Shown here: positions 1 through 8,535 of the stretch, piece by piece | Layout: each line of letters starts with the position of its first letter | Position numbering within the stretch: the first letter of the stretch is position 1 | Translations under genes and position numbers: made by a program | The notes under the pieces: generated by a model | Told to the model about the DNA's origin: nothing | Databases searched by the model: none | What the model saw: only the letters and a program-made list of their open reading frames with translations | Assembly: GCA_025351425.1 (NCBI GenBank) | Contig: JANXVY010000011.1 | Span: 1 to 46,182 of the forward strand | Origin: Hyphomicrobium sp. | GTDB taxonomy: Bacteria; Pseudomonadota; Alphaproteobacteria; Rhizobiales; Hyphomicrobiaceae | Length of the DNA: 46,182 nt | Reading direction: 5' to 3'

Positions 1-205
1 TACCTTGTGGTGCGCTTATACACGTTGAGAGGGAGTGGCGCGCCCTGCACTCGCTATCGGTAAGTCCAGGCCGTCTGGATACTGCCGGTGTGTCCTTGAG
101 GTGCGAAAGCCATCGACAACCCTGCAACGGAGCGGCGCCACAGGTGCTACTCTACCCATCTGCGGAAGACCCGCGCGCTTGTCGCGCCGCTCCACCCCCT
201 ATTTA
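1..205. ncRNA. Candidate structured RNA, partial or at window edge
   Basis: No credible protein is encoded here, but the sequence folds well on paper. Bases 4-13 can pair with 135-144 (10 pairs including G-U), closing a domain of about 140 nt that contains a hairpin formed by the two arms TCCAG and CTGGA near 66-80. A second option is a perfect 10-bp inverted repeat, GGAGCGGCGC (129-138) with GCGCCGCTCC (184-193), which uses part of the same bases, so the two folds exclude each other. The size and the long closed stem recall 6S RNA, but I could not match a diagnostic 6S, tmRNA, SRP or RNase P motif. The strand is undecided because inverted repeats read alike on both. The 5' end may lie outside the window. 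Confidence 0.3.
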
Positions 206-208
206 TAT

Positions 209-359
209 CTCCGAGCTGAAAAGCTGCGGAGGGCGAAGGCGCGTCTCACACTCACAAGAAGGCAGGGAAGGCCAGGGGACGCTCAAGGCGAGGCGAGCAG
301 TCGCTCGCCGGCCCTAGAGCCGCGGACCAAGTCGAGCGCTGCATCCCCGCGCAGCGGGG
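209..359 (+). promoter_or_regulatory. Hairpin-rich leader of lutBC
   Basis: Three separate hairpins lie between the structured region and lutB. The first is at 209-231: CTCCG-AGCT, loop GAAA, AGCT-(G)-CGGAG. The second is at 292-309: GGCGAGC, loop AGTC, GCTCGCC. The third is at 345-359: CCCCGC, loop GCA, GCGGGG. None is followed by a run of T, so none is a classical intrinsic terminator. They may shape the lutB mRNA leader; no known riboswitch was recognised. A lutA gene, which usually precedes lutB, is not present in the 423 bases seen upstream. Confidence 0.35.
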
Positions 360-423
360 ACGGGACGCGAGCGAACTTTGGGTGTGCTGGACCCAGGAGA
401 CAAAACAGGTCAAAACTGAAGTT

Positions 424-1857
424 ATGAAACCAACTTCGGCAGACTTCAAAGACAATGCGCGGGTGGCGCTTCACGACCCGCAGCTGCAACGCGCGCTCGG
501 CGGGCTGCCGGGCGGGCTCGTCGCCCAGCGCACGGCGGCACGGGCAGCGCTGCCGGAGTTCGAGGCGCTGCGCACGATCGGGCGCGACGTCAAAAACCAT
601 ATGCTGGCGAACCTCGACGTTTATCTCGAACGCTACGAGACGAAGGCCAAGGAAAACGGCGCGCAGGTGCACTGGGCAGAAACCGCAAACGATGCGCGCG
701 AGATTATCGCCAAGATCTGCCGGGACGCGAACGCGAAGCTCATCACCAAGGGCAAGTCGATGGTGTCCGAAGAGATCGGGCTCAATGCCCATCTCGAGGA
801 CGAAGGGTTCACGGTCGTCGAAACCGATCTTGGCGAGTATCTCGTGCAAATCCGCCATGAGACGCCAAGCCACATCGTCGTACCGGCGCTGCATCTGACG
901 GAAGCCCAAGTCGAGGCCGAGTTCCGCGCCAAGCACACGCATCTGCCGATCGACCGGGCGCTGCCCGATCCGGCTGCGATGGTGGCGGAAGCGCGCGGCG
1001 TGATGCGGGAGAACTACATCAAGGCCGATGTCGGCATTACGGGGGCAAATTTCCTGATCGCGGAGACGGGATCGTCCGTCATCGTGACCAATGAAGGCAA
1101 CGGCGACCTCACGCAGTCGCTGGCGCGCGTGCATATCGTGATCACGTCTATCGAGAAGGTGATGGCAACGCTGGAGGACGTGGCGACCATCGTGCGGCTG
1201 CTGGCCCGCTCCGCCACCGGGCAGGAGATTACCAACTACGTGACGATCTCGACGGGGCCGAAGCGGCCAGCCGATCCCGACGGGCCGGAGGCCTATCACG
1301 TCGTCATTCTCGACAACGGGCGGGCAGAACTGCTGGGCACGGAGTTCCGCGAGGTGCTGCGGTGCATCCGCTGTGCGGCGTGCATGAACCATTGCCCGGT
1401 CTACAATGCGGTCGGCGGACATGCGTATGGATGGGTGTATCCCGGGCCGATCGGCTCGGTGCTGACGCCGGCGCAGCTCGGGATCAAGGCGGCGGGGCAT
1501 TTGCCGAACGCCTCCACGTTCTGCGGCGCGTGCGAGGCGGTGTGTCCGGTGAAAATTCCGCTGCCCGGATTGATGCGTAAATGGCGCGAGGCCGAGTTCG
1601 ACGGCGGCTATAACGGCTTCATGGCCAAGGGCGCGCTCGGCGTCTACAGCTTCCTGGCGCAGCGGCCGAGGCTCTATCATACGGTGACACGGGTCGCCGC
1701 GCTGACGCTGTCGGCGTTGGCGGGCACGCGCGGGTCCTTGCGGTCGCTGCCGCTCGCGTCGGGGTGGACGCGCCATCGCGACATGCCAGCACCCCAAGGC
1801 CGCACGTTCCAGCAGCTGTGGGCTGAGCAACAGCAGGGGATTGCGCCCGATGTCTGA
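424..1857 (+). CDS. lutB: LutB, iron-sulfur subunit of L-lactate oxidation complex
   Basis: The product is 477 residues, the usual LutB length. It carries an N-terminal LUD domain and a C-terminal ferredoxin-like part with two cysteine motifs, CIRCAACMNHCPVY (about bases 1363-1404) and CGACEAVCPVKIP (about 1522-1560), each able to ligate a 4Fe-4S cluster. LutABC (YkgEFG) proteins are a cytoplasmic lactate-oxidising system that passes electrons on through iron-sulfur centres. I start it at ATG 424, where similarity to LutB begins; an in-frame GTG at 382 would add 14 unlikely residues. It overlaps lutC by 8 bases, so the two are translationally coupled. lutA is not adjacent within the visible upstream sequence. 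Confidence 0.93.
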   Translation: MKPTSADFKDNARVALHDPQLQRALGGLPGGLVAQRTAARAALPEFEALRTIGRDVKNHMLANLDVYLERYETKAKENGAQVHWAETANDAREIIAKICRDANAKLITKGKSMVSEEIGLNAHLEDEGFTVVETDLGEYLVQIRHETPSHIVVPALHLTEAQVEAEFRAKHTHLPIDRALPDPAAMVAEARGVMRENYIKADVGITGANFLIAETGSSVIVTNEGNGDLTQSLARVHIVITSIEKVMATLEDVATIVRLLARSATGQEITNYVTISTGPKRPADPDGPEAYHVVILDNGRAELLGTEFREVLRCIRCAACMNHCPVYNAVGGHAYGWVYPGPIGSVLTPAQLGIKAAGHLPNASTFCGACEAVCPVKIPLPGLMRKWREAEFDGGYNGFMAKGALGVYSFLAQRPRLYHTVTRVAALTLSALAGTRGSLRSLPLASGWTRHRDMPAPQGRTFQQLWAEQQQGIAPDV

Positions 1858-2527
1858 GCCTTCCGCGCGCGAGCGCATCTTCCGGAAAATACGGGCTTCG
1901 CTGGACGCGAAACCGGGCGACGGGCGCTCGGCACTTGCGGAGGCGCGGATCGCGGCCCATGCGCGGCATCTGACGCCCGCGCGCGCGCTGTTGCCGCCAG
2001 CGCAGCTGCGGGCGGAGTTCACGGGGTATCTCACGCGCGGGATGGCAAGCGTCATCGACGTTGCGAGCGCTGCGGATGTACCCGCCGCCGTGGCCGGGTA
2101 CCTGCGCGAGCACAACCGGCCGGCGCGCGTGCGCATGGGGCACGATGCGCGGCTCGCGGGCATGCCTTGGGCGGCGGCGTCAGGGCTTGAAGTCCTGACG
2201 GGCCGGGCGCTGCCGGAAGATGAGGTATCGCTCTCCTATGCGGTGGCGGCAGCAGCCGAGACGGGGACGCTGATGCTGGTCTCCGGGCCGGACAATCCAG
2301 TGACGCTCAACTTTTTGCCGGAAACGCATCTGGTCGTGCTCGACGCGCAAACGCTGGTCGGGCCTTATGAAGATGCGTTTGCGATCGTACGCACCCAGCT
2401 TGGTGCGGGCGTGATGCCACGGACCCTGAACCTCATATCAGGACCGTCGCGGACATCCGACATCGGCGGCAAGACCGTGATGGGAGCCCATGGGCCGCGG
2501 CATCTGGCGGTTTTCGTGATCGGTTGA
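1850..2527 (+). CDS. lutC: LutC, LUD-domain subunit of L-lactate oxidation complex
   Basis: A 225-residue single LUD domain (DUF162) protein, starting at ATG 1850 inside the end of lutB. The C-terminal half holds the family's conserved stretches, including ETGTLMLVSG and the run around LPETHLVVL. LutC has no iron-sulfur motif, and family members are thought to act with LutB and LutA in converting L-lactate to pyruvate. The start is set by the overlap with lutB and by the N-terminus MSEPSARERIFRK, which resembles LutC. It ends 9 bases before a convergent minus-strand gene. Confidence 0.92.
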   Translation: MSEPSARERIFRKIRASLDAKPGDGRSALAEARIAAHARHLTPARALLPPAQLRAEFTGYLTRGMASVIDVASAADVPAAVAGYLREHNRPARVRMGHDARLAGMPWAAASGLEVLTGRALPEDEVSLSYAVAAAAETGTLMLVSGPDNPVTLNFLPETHLVVLDAQTLVGPYEDAFAIVRTQLGAGVMPRTLNLISGPSRTSDIGGKTVMGAHGPRHLAVFVIG

Positions 2528-2536
2528 CGAGAGCGG

Positions 2537-2827
2537 TCAGTTTTTTTTCGGCGCAGCAGGCAGGTGGGCAGTGGCCGGCTCCTTTGCCGACGGCGTCATG
2601 CAGCTGTGCATGCACGCATTGAGCTGACCGACGCAGGACGGCGAGTTCTTGGTCTGAACCCGGCACTGGTCGTCCCTGGCGCGGCAGGCCTGAGCGCACG
2701 GGCTGTCGGCTGCCTTCGCAGCCATCATGCCGCTCGTAATCATCAGCGCGAAAACAGCAACAATCAGGCCCAGCGTTTTCAGCCAGCCAAACTGGTCATG
2801 ATTTTCGTCGTGATAATAGTTCCGCAT
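2537..2827 (-). CDS. Small cysteine-rich exported protein, unknown function
   Basis: A 96-residue protein that I do not recognise. It has a hydrophobic segment (about residues 16-36) ending in AAKA, which looks like a signal peptide or membrane anchor. The mature part is short and holds six cysteines arranged as CAQAC, DDQC, SCVG and NACMHSC, spaced as in small disulfide-bonded or metal-binding periplasmic proteins. The tail is Pro/Ala/Lys-rich. I start it at the internal Met of MRNYYHDENHDQF, because the 29 codons upstream (from a GTG) look non-coding. It is convergent with lutC and downstream of gshA on the same strand, about 100 bases away, so it may be read from its own promoter. Confidence 0.6.
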   Translation of the reverse strand: MRNYYHDENHDQFGWLKTLGLIVAVFALMITSGMMAAKAADSPCAQACRARDDQCRVQTKNSPSCVGQLNACMHSCMTPSAKEPATAHLPAAPKKN

Positions 2828-2926
2828 GATTGCGCTCCTGCGCACCGGCTTCATCCATGCGCGAGCTTTAGCGGCATCAGCCTGAACGGCGCCTGAACTA
2901 GCCAAGACTATCACAAGCCTGATGAT

Positions 2927-4324
2927 CTAAAAGGCAAATTCCTGGAAGATGGGATCTATCCTCCCGTTCCAGCGGCCATGATAGAGTTCAAGGAGTTCAT
3001 CTGCCAACGTCTGGCCGGTGTGGGCGACTTTTTCCAAGGGGGCAAGATAAACGGTCTCGTCCTGGCTCTTGGGGTTCAACACGCGCCGCGACCTGAGGCC
3101 CGCAGCCGAAATCGCCAGCGTCCGGCAGGCCAGGTCCCGTACGGTGCTTGAGCGGAAGCGCGCCTCCAAAGCAAGGGAGGGTACGGCGTTCCGCAGGTTT
3201 TGCCGCTCCTCGGCCGTCCAATCCTTGATCAGATCGAAGGCAGCATCCAGCGCATGGGTATCGTAGAGCAGCCCGGTCCAGAACGCCGACAGCGCGGTGA
3301 TGCGTGGGCCACCGCCGCTATCGGCGCCGCGCATTTCGAGGAATTTCTTCAGGCGGACTTCGGGAAACAGCGTGGTCAGGTGGTCGGACCAGTCGTCCAT
3401 CGTTGCGCGTTGGCCGGGCAACTGGGGGAGCTTGCCGTCCATGAAAGTCTTGAAGGAGGCACCGGCAACGTCGATGTAGCGGCCGTCGCGGTAGACGAAA
3501 TACATCGGCACGCCCAAGGCGTAGTCGACGTAGCGCTCGTAACCCATGCCGGGTTCGAACACGAACGGCAGCATTCCGGTGCGGTTCTTGTCGGTATCGC
3601 GCCAGACTTCGCTGCGCATCGACTTGAAGCCGTTGGGCTTGCCTTCAGTGAAGGGAGAGGATGCAAACAGCGCCGTTGCAATGGGCTGCAAGGCGAGCGA
3701 CACGCGAAGTTTTTTCACCATGTCGGCTTCGGAACCGAAGTCCAGGTTCACCTGGATGGTGGCCGTGCGGTACATCATGTCGAGGCCGTGGCTGCCAACC
3801 TGAGGCATGTAGCGGGTCATGACGCCGTAGCGCTGCTTGGGCATCATCGGCACCTCGGCGAGCGCCCATTTGGGCGAAAATCCAACACCGAGGAAGCCGA
3901 TGCCGAGGGTTTCGCCGACGGCCAGGACTTCGCGCAGGTGCTGGCGCGTTTCCGCGTCCGTATCGTGAAGGTTGGCGAGCGGGGCACCCGACAGCTCGAA
4001 CTGGCCGCCGGGCTCGAGGCTGATCGATCCGCCGATACCGCCGGGCGCAAGTTCGGATTTCGGGCGCCGCAGCGCAATGAGATTGTCGCCCTCCATGATG
4101 GCTTCCCAGCCAAACCGCGCCATCATCGTTTCCATCAGCGCACGGATACCGTCGGCGCCGGTATAGGGGACGGGGGCGAGCGATCCGGTCTTGAAAACGA
4201 ATTTCTCGTGCTCGGTGCCGATGAGCCAATCGCGACGCGGCTTCTCGCCACTGGCGATCCAAGCCGTGAGATCGTCCTTGGACGTGATCGTGCGGCTGGG
4301 AGCTGCCGCCTCGCGTGTCGACAT
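2927..4324 (-). CDS. gshA: Glutamate-cysteine ligase (plant/alphaproteobacterial type)
   Basis: A 465-residue GCS2-family ligase that makes gamma-glutamylcysteine from glutamate, cysteine and ATP, the first step of glutathione synthesis in the cytoplasm. Visible family features are GTEHEKFVF near residue 37, SISLEPGGQFELSG near residue 100, and the MYRTATIQVNLDF segment. The length matches the class shared by Rhizobiales and plants, not the E. coli GshA class. The start is ATG 4324 (MSTREAAAP). It lies downstream of rsmE on the same strand with a 189-base gap, an arrangement common in Rhizobiales next to ubiA. No defect is visible. Confidence 0.95.
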   Translation of the reverse strand: MSTREAAAPSRTITSKDDLTAWIASGEKPRRDWLIGTEHEKFVFKTGSLAPVPYTGADGIRALMETMMARFGWEAIMEGDNLIALRRPKSELAPGGIGGSISLEPGGQFELSGAPLANLHDTDAETRQHLREVLAVGETLGIGFLGVGFSPKWALAEVPMMPKQRYGVMTRYMPQVGSHGLDMMYRTATIQVNLDFGSEADMVKKLRVSLALQPIATALFASSPFTEGKPNGFKSMRSEVWRDTDKNRTGMLPFVFEPGMGYERYVDYALGVPMYFVYRDGRYIDVAGASFKTFMDGKLPQLPGQRATMDDWSDHLTTLFPEVRLKKFLEMRGADSGGGPRITALSAFWTGLLYDTHALDAAFDLIKDWTAEERQNLRNAVPSLALEARFRSSTVRDLACRTLAISAAGLRSRRVLNPKSQDETVYLAPLEKVAHTGQTLADELLELYHGRWNGRIDPIFQEFAF

Positions 4325-4513
4325 CCTCGTTCTACCTTAACCTGTTGTATGTGCGCTCATGACGGACGTAAGCCAGCGATCGAGCCTGTGCGGACCCTAC
4401 CGTGGAAATCGCAAGGATTCGTAGCATTGAACTCGGCTATCGGCTTAGTTCAAGATTCCGGAACTAGCTACCACGCTTATAAGCCGAAACGTTCGGCGCA
4501 CAAGCGGTGTTGG

Positions 4514-5254
4514 TTACCAGCCCCGCCCGAGTGTGGCGTTAATGAGGGCCAATGCTGCGACCGCCGCCGTGTCGGCCCGCATGATCCGGGGGCCCAGAGA
4601 GATCGCCAGCACATAAGGTTGCGCCAGCACGTGCGCGCGTTCGCAGGGGTCAAAACCGCCTTCTGGGCCAATCAAGACCGCGACCGGCCCAGGCTCAAGC
4701 GCCGACAAGGGTGCGACGGGACTGGTAAGGTCTGCGCTTTCGTCACAAACGATGAGGCGGCGACTTGGGTTCCAGGCCTGAAGTACGGCGTCGAGTTTTG
4801 CGGGCGGCTCGACATCCGGGACCCAAAGGACACCGCATTGTTCGGCCGCTTCGATGGCATTGGCCCGCATACGCTCAAGATTGACGCGATCGGCAATCGT
4901 CCGGCGCGTCATGACGGGACGCAGCCGCCGCACGCCCATTTCCGTCGCCTTCTGAACCATGTAGTCCAGGCGGCTGTGTTTGAGCGGGGCAAACAGATAA
5001 TCGACGTCGGGCCCACTCAGTTGTGGCCGCACCTGTTCAACGGCCTTCAGGACACAATCGCGCTTGCGGACGGAGGCAATTTCCGTCTGCCACTCGCCGT
5101 CGCGGCCATTGAAAACCAAAAGCCGGTCGCCCTGGGACATGCGCAAGACGTTCAACAGGTAATTGGCCTGCGGCCCCGCGCATGCCACGGCGCTGCCAAC
5201 GCTCAGGGACGATTCAACGAACAGCCGCTGGGAGGAAAAATCATGAAGTGCCAT
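4514..5254 (-). CDS. rsmE: 16S rRNA (uracil1498-N3)-methyltransferase RsmE
   Basis: A 246-residue SPOUT-class methyltransferase that methylates U1498 of 16S rRNA using SAM. Diagnostic are the N-terminal PUA-like part (NYLLNVLRM), LKHSRLDYMVQKATEMGV, and the C-terminal SAM-binding knot with LIGPEGGFDPCE and SLGPRIMRADTA. I place the start at the internal Met of MALHDFSSQRLFVES (5254); the 65 codons before it are not RsmE-like and would run into the ubiA promoter region. It is divergent from ubiA, with 143 bases between the starts, and is upstream of gshA. Confidence 0.94.
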   Translation of the reverse strand: MALHDFSSQRLFVESSLSVGSAVACAGPQANYLLNVLRMSQGDRLLVFNGRDGEWQTEIASVRKRDCVLKAVEQVRPQLSGPDVDYLFAPLKHSRLDYMVQKATEMGVRRLRPVMTRRTIADRVNLERMRANAIEAAEQCGVLWVPDVEPPAKLDAVLQAWNPSRRLIVCDESADLTSPVAPLSALEPGPVAVLIGPEGGFDPCERAHVLAQPYVLAISLGPRIMRADTAAVAALALINATLGRGW

Positions 5255-5397
5255 GGCGCTCAGTACTTGAAATATACAGGCACCGGCAATGGGTTCGTCG
5301 ACCGGTGGCGTTGGGGCCAGCGAGCTTGCCACATTGCGGCTCCTGTTGCAGGCGGCTAGCCTTGGAAAAGATGTTAACAACCGCCGACCGAGAGACC

Positions 5398-6363
5398 ATG
5401 ACGGCCCCAACCACCATTTCCGACACGACTGCTCCGGTCTCCGATGCAAGCCCGGGAAACTGGGTCGACCGTTTGGCGCCGCAGGCAGCCCGCCCCTACC
5501 TGCGGCTTGCGCGGTTCGATAGGTTGATCGGCATCTGGCTGCTGTTGTTCCCGTGCTGGTGGGCGGTGAGCCTCGCCGCCGTAGCCGATCGCCGGCCGAC
5601 GCCCGATGTGTGGTTCCTGTTCCTCTTCATGGCGGGCGCGTTTTTGATGCGCGGCTCGGGGTGCGCCTATAACGACTATATCGACCGCGATATCGACGCC
5701 AAAGTTGCACGGACAGCGAGCCGGCCTATTCCATCGGGGCAAATCTCGCCCACTGGGGCGCTGACGTTCTCTGTTCTGCTCGCGTGCGCGGCCTTCATCG
5801 TGCTGATCCAGTTCAACTGGTTCACCATCGAACTCGGTATTATTTCGCTCGCACTGGTCGCCACCTACCCGTTCATGAAGCGCTATACCGATTGGCCGCA
5901 AGTGGTGCTGGGGCTGGCATTTAACTGGGGAGCGCTGATGGGATGGAGCGCGGTCAAGGGCTCCATCGGATGGCCCGCGATCTTGCTTTTCATCGGATCG
6001 GTCTGCTGGACCGTCGGCTACGACACGATCTATGCGCACCAGGACAAGGTTGACGACCGCGCTCTCGGGCTCAGGTCGACCGCACTCCGGTTTGGCGACA
6101 AGTCCCGCGGCTGGATCGGCTGTTTCTACGGCGCGGCCGTCGTATTATGGCTTGCGGCTGGGTTCATGGCCGGCGCCCATCTGATTTTCGTCACCTCCGT
6201 CGTTTTGGTCTCCCTGCAGTTGTCGTGGCAGGTAGTGACGCTGGACGCGAACGATTCGCGCAATTGCCTGCGCCGGTTCCGCTCCAATCGGGACGTTGGA
6301 ATCGCATTATTCCTTGGTCTCGTGGCTGACATGGCGTTGTCATGGTTTGCGGGCCTCAATTGA
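5398..6363 (+). CDS. ubiA: 4-hydroxybenzoate polyprenyltransferase UbiA
   Basis: A 321-residue integral membrane prenyltransferase that attaches the polyprenyl chain to 4-hydroxybenzoate in ubiquinone synthesis. Both aspartate-rich motifs are present: NDYIDRDIDAKVARTASRP in the first half, and YAHQDKVDDRALGLRSTA in the second. Eight or so hydrophobic segments are visible. The start is taken as ATG 5398 (MTAPTTIS), preceded by GAGAG; another ATG at 5371 has only a badly spaced GGAAAAG. It is divergent from rsmE, and followed after 49 bases by the DUF4170 gene. Confidence 0.95.
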   Translation: MTAPTTISDTTAPVSDASPGNWVDRLAPQAARPYLRLARFDRLIGIWLLLFPCWWAVSLAAVADRRPTPDVWFLFLFMAGAFLMRGSGCAYNDYIDRDIDAKVARTASRPIPSGQISPTGALTFSVLLACAAFIVLIQFNWFTIELGIISLALVATYPFMKRYTDWPQVVLGLAFNWGALMGWSAVKGSIGWPAILLFIGSVCWTVGYDTIYAHQDKVDDRALGLRSTALRFGDKSRGWIGCFYGAAVVLWLAAGFMAGAHLIFVTSVVLVSLQLSWQVVTLDANDSRNCLRRFRSNRDVGIALFLGLVADMALSWFAGLN

Positions 6364-6412
6364 TCAGTGCAACGCAACACGCATGCCGCGCCATGCCATC
6401 ACAGGAGAGCCC

Positions 6413-6667
6413 ATGAGCCAGACCCAACCCGCGTTGAACTCGCAGTTGCTTCATCTTGTGCTGGGGGGCGAACTCGTCAGCCTGGAAGGAACGGACTTCA
6501 AGGACCCCTCGGCCATCGAAATCGTCGGGGTGTTTCCCAACTACGCCGAAGCCCACAAGGCTTGGAAAGCGGCCGCCCAGCGTTCCGTCGACAACGCACA
6601 CATGCGCTACTTTGTGGTGCATCTGCATCGACTGCTCGATCCGGCCCAGACGGGCGCCAAGGCCTGA
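6413..6667 (+). CDS. DUF4170 family protein
   Basis: An 84-residue soluble protein. The sequences LHLVLGGELVSLEGTDF, VGVFPNYAEA and NAHMRYFVVHLHRLLDP match the conserved pattern of DUF4170, a family that is almost confined to Alphaproteobacteria and has no known activity. AGGAGAG stands just before the ATG. The stop codon shares one base with the start codon of the following ABC exporter (TGATG), so the two are translationally coupled; this suggests, but does not show, a shared role at the envelope. Confidence 0.85.
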   Translation: MSQTQPALNSQLLHLVLGGELVSLEGTDFKDPSAIEIVGVFPNYAEAHKAWKAAAQRSVDNAHMRYFVVHLHRLLDPAQTGAKA

Positions 6668-8460
6668 TGATACAGACGTCCCCTGCGCCCATGCCGCCAC
6701 CGCCAGCCGTACCGAGCAACCGCGAGTTGATCCAGCGATTGATCGACGACTGGATTTTGCCGAGATGGCCGCAGATCGCATACGGTTTCCTGCTGACGAC
6801 CGTGCTCGCCGTTTGCACGGCGGCCTACCCGCTGATCATCAAGTACTCGTTCGATAACCTGAAGCCGGGCCAAACCGACACTCTGCCGCTCATTTTGACG
6901 GCAATCATACTCGTGACCGCAGCACGCGCGCTGTTCCTCTATCTGCAAGCCGTAGAGACCAACCGCTTTGTCTACCGGCTCGGCACCGATATGCAGACGA
7001 CGGCGTTTGCGCACGTGCTGGCGTCGGACTTTGCCCGCCAAACGCGAGAAGCTCCCGCCCACCTCATGTCGCGCCTGACCAACGACATCGGCAATGTCCA
7101 AGGCGCGATCCAAGCGACCATGACGACCGCCATTCGCGACACGCTGAACGTGGCGGGCCTTGTCGGCTCGATGATCTATATCGACTGGGGACTGTCGCTC
7201 ATCGTGTTGGGGGTTTACCCGTTCGCAGGCATTCCCATCGCGCTGCTGTCGAAACGGCTGCGGCGCGTGGCGAAGCGGACCCAGAGCGAGATGGGCGATT
7301 CGACGGCGCTGTTGGCCGAAAAGCTGTCGAGCGCGCGGCTCATCAAGTCCTATGGACTGGAAGAGTATGCCAGTCGCAGGGTCAATCGTAGTTTCGAGCA
7401 GCTCTTTTCACTGCGGATGAAGGCCGTGCGCGCCCGGGCCCGCATCGATCCCATGCTGGAGGCCTTGGGCGGCGTCGCAGTTGCCGGGGTCATTGCGCTG
7501 GCTACGTGGCGCATCTCGGCCGGGGCATTGACGATCGGTGATTTCATCGGATTCGTCAGTGCGCTGCTGCTCGCTGCCCAATCGATTCGCGCCGTAGGTT
7601 CGCTGCCGTCGAAGATCCAGGAAGGTCTGGCCGCTGCAGAGAGCTTCTATGGCCTGCTCGATGAGAAGCCGCGCGTTGTGGACAAGCTCGGGGCCATGCC
7701 GCTCGCGGTCAAGACCGGCGAGATCATGTTTGACCGGGTCGCTTTTGCCTACGACAGTGCGCCCCACATCAACGCAATCCAGGACGTGTCTTTGCAGGTC
7801 CCCGGGGGGCAGATGGTCGCCCTCGTCGGGCGGTCAGGCGCTGGCAAAACCACCCTCATCAACCTTGTGCCGCGGCTGTTCGATGTGACCGGCGGCGCCA
7901 TCCGCATCGACGGGCAGGATCTGCGGGACGTCACGATTGCCTCGCTCCGGGGCCAAATATCCATCGTCAGCCAGGACGTGACCCTATTCGACGACACCAT
8001 CCGCGCCAACATCGCGCTTGGACGGCTGGGGGCGAGCGAGGGCGACATCGTCGCAGCGGCAAAGGCTGCCGCCGCTCACGAGTTCATTCTCGCGCAGCCT
8101 GCAGGCTACGACACCGAGATCGGGGACCGCGGGATGCGTTTGTCGGGCGGTCAGCGGCAGCGTATCGCTTTGGCGCGCGCCATCCTGAAAGATGCCCCCA
8201 TTCTGCTGCTCGACGAAGCAACGTCGGCGCTCGACAGCGAGAGCGAGCGGCTCGTCCAGGACGCGCTGTCGCGATTCACGCGCGGGCGAACGACGCTCGT
8301 CATCGCCCATCGGCTCTCGACCGTGCGGGATGCGTCGCTGATCGCTGTCTTTGAAGCGGGAACCATCATCGAGACGGGTACCCATGCAGCGCTCATGGCG
8401 CACGATGGCGCCTACGCCCGGCTCGTGCGGTCACAGGCGCTGGAGACGGAGGCAGCATAA
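6667..8460 (+). CDS. MsbA-type ABC exporter (fused permease and ATPase)
   Basis: A 597-residue half-transporter: an N-terminal six-helix ABC membrane domain (about residues 35-330), then an ATP-binding domain with Walker A GRSGAGKTT (from residue 388), signature LSGGQRQRIALARA (from residue 492), Walker B ILLLDEATSALD, and the H-loop VIAHRLSTV. It should act as a homodimer in the inner membrane. In this family and context it is usually called lipid A flippase MsbA, but the substrate is not shown by the sequence. The start is ATG 6667, overlapping the DUF4170 stop; a longer open frame upstream only reads DUF4170 out of phase. Convergent with the next gene. Confidence 0.92.
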   Translation: MIQTSPAPMPPPPAVPSNRELIQRLIDDWILPRWPQIAYGFLLTTVLAVCTAAYPLIIKYSFDNLKPGQTDTLPLILTAIILVTAARALFLYLQAVETNRFVYRLGTDMQTTAFAHVLASDFARQTREAPAHLMSRLTNDIGNVQGAIQATMTTAIRDTLNVAGLVGSMIYIDWGLSLIVLGVYPFAGIPIALLSKRLRRVAKRTQSEMGDSTALLAEKLSSARLIKSYGLEEYASRRVNRSFEQLFSLRMKAVRARARIDPMLEALGGVAVAGVIALATWRISAGALTIGDFIGFVSALLLAAQSIRAVGSLPSKIQEGLAAAESFYGLLDEKPRVVDKLGAMPLAVKTGEIMFDRVAFAYDSAPHINAIQDVSLQVPGGQMVALVGRSGAGKTTLINLVPRLFDVTGGAIRIDGQDLRDVTIASLRGQISIVSQDVTLFDDTIRANIALGRLGASEGDIVAAAKAAAAHEFILAQPAGYDTEIGDRGMRLSGGQRQRIALARAILKDAPILLLDEATSALDSESERLVQDALSRFTRGRTTLVIAHRLSTVRDASLIAVFEAGTIIETGTHAALMAHDGAYARLVRSQALETEAA

Positions 8461-8535
8461 AAATGGGGCGGGATGCCGGTGTTCCGACATCGACCGCCCG
8501 CAAGTTATTGGCAGGGGAGAGACTGTGAGAAAGAA

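Noticed and set aside
35-427. 130-residue ORF on the plus strand ahead of lutB
   Set aside because: Arg/Ser/Pro-rich with no domain-like pattern, covers the structured region, and runs past the lutB start in another frame.
283-2163. 626-residue ORF opposite lutB and lutC
   Set aside because: Arg/His-rich antisense shadow; the high-GC codon pattern of lutBC on the plus strand explains it, and lutBC are clear homologues.
3200-5359. 719-residue ORF opposite gshA and rsmE
   Set aside because: Composition and repeats mirror the two well-identified genes on the other strand.
8461-8535. Terminator between the ABC exporter and the three-module gene
   Set aside because: A GGGCGG/CCGCCC pairing exists, but the loop is long and no T-run follows.
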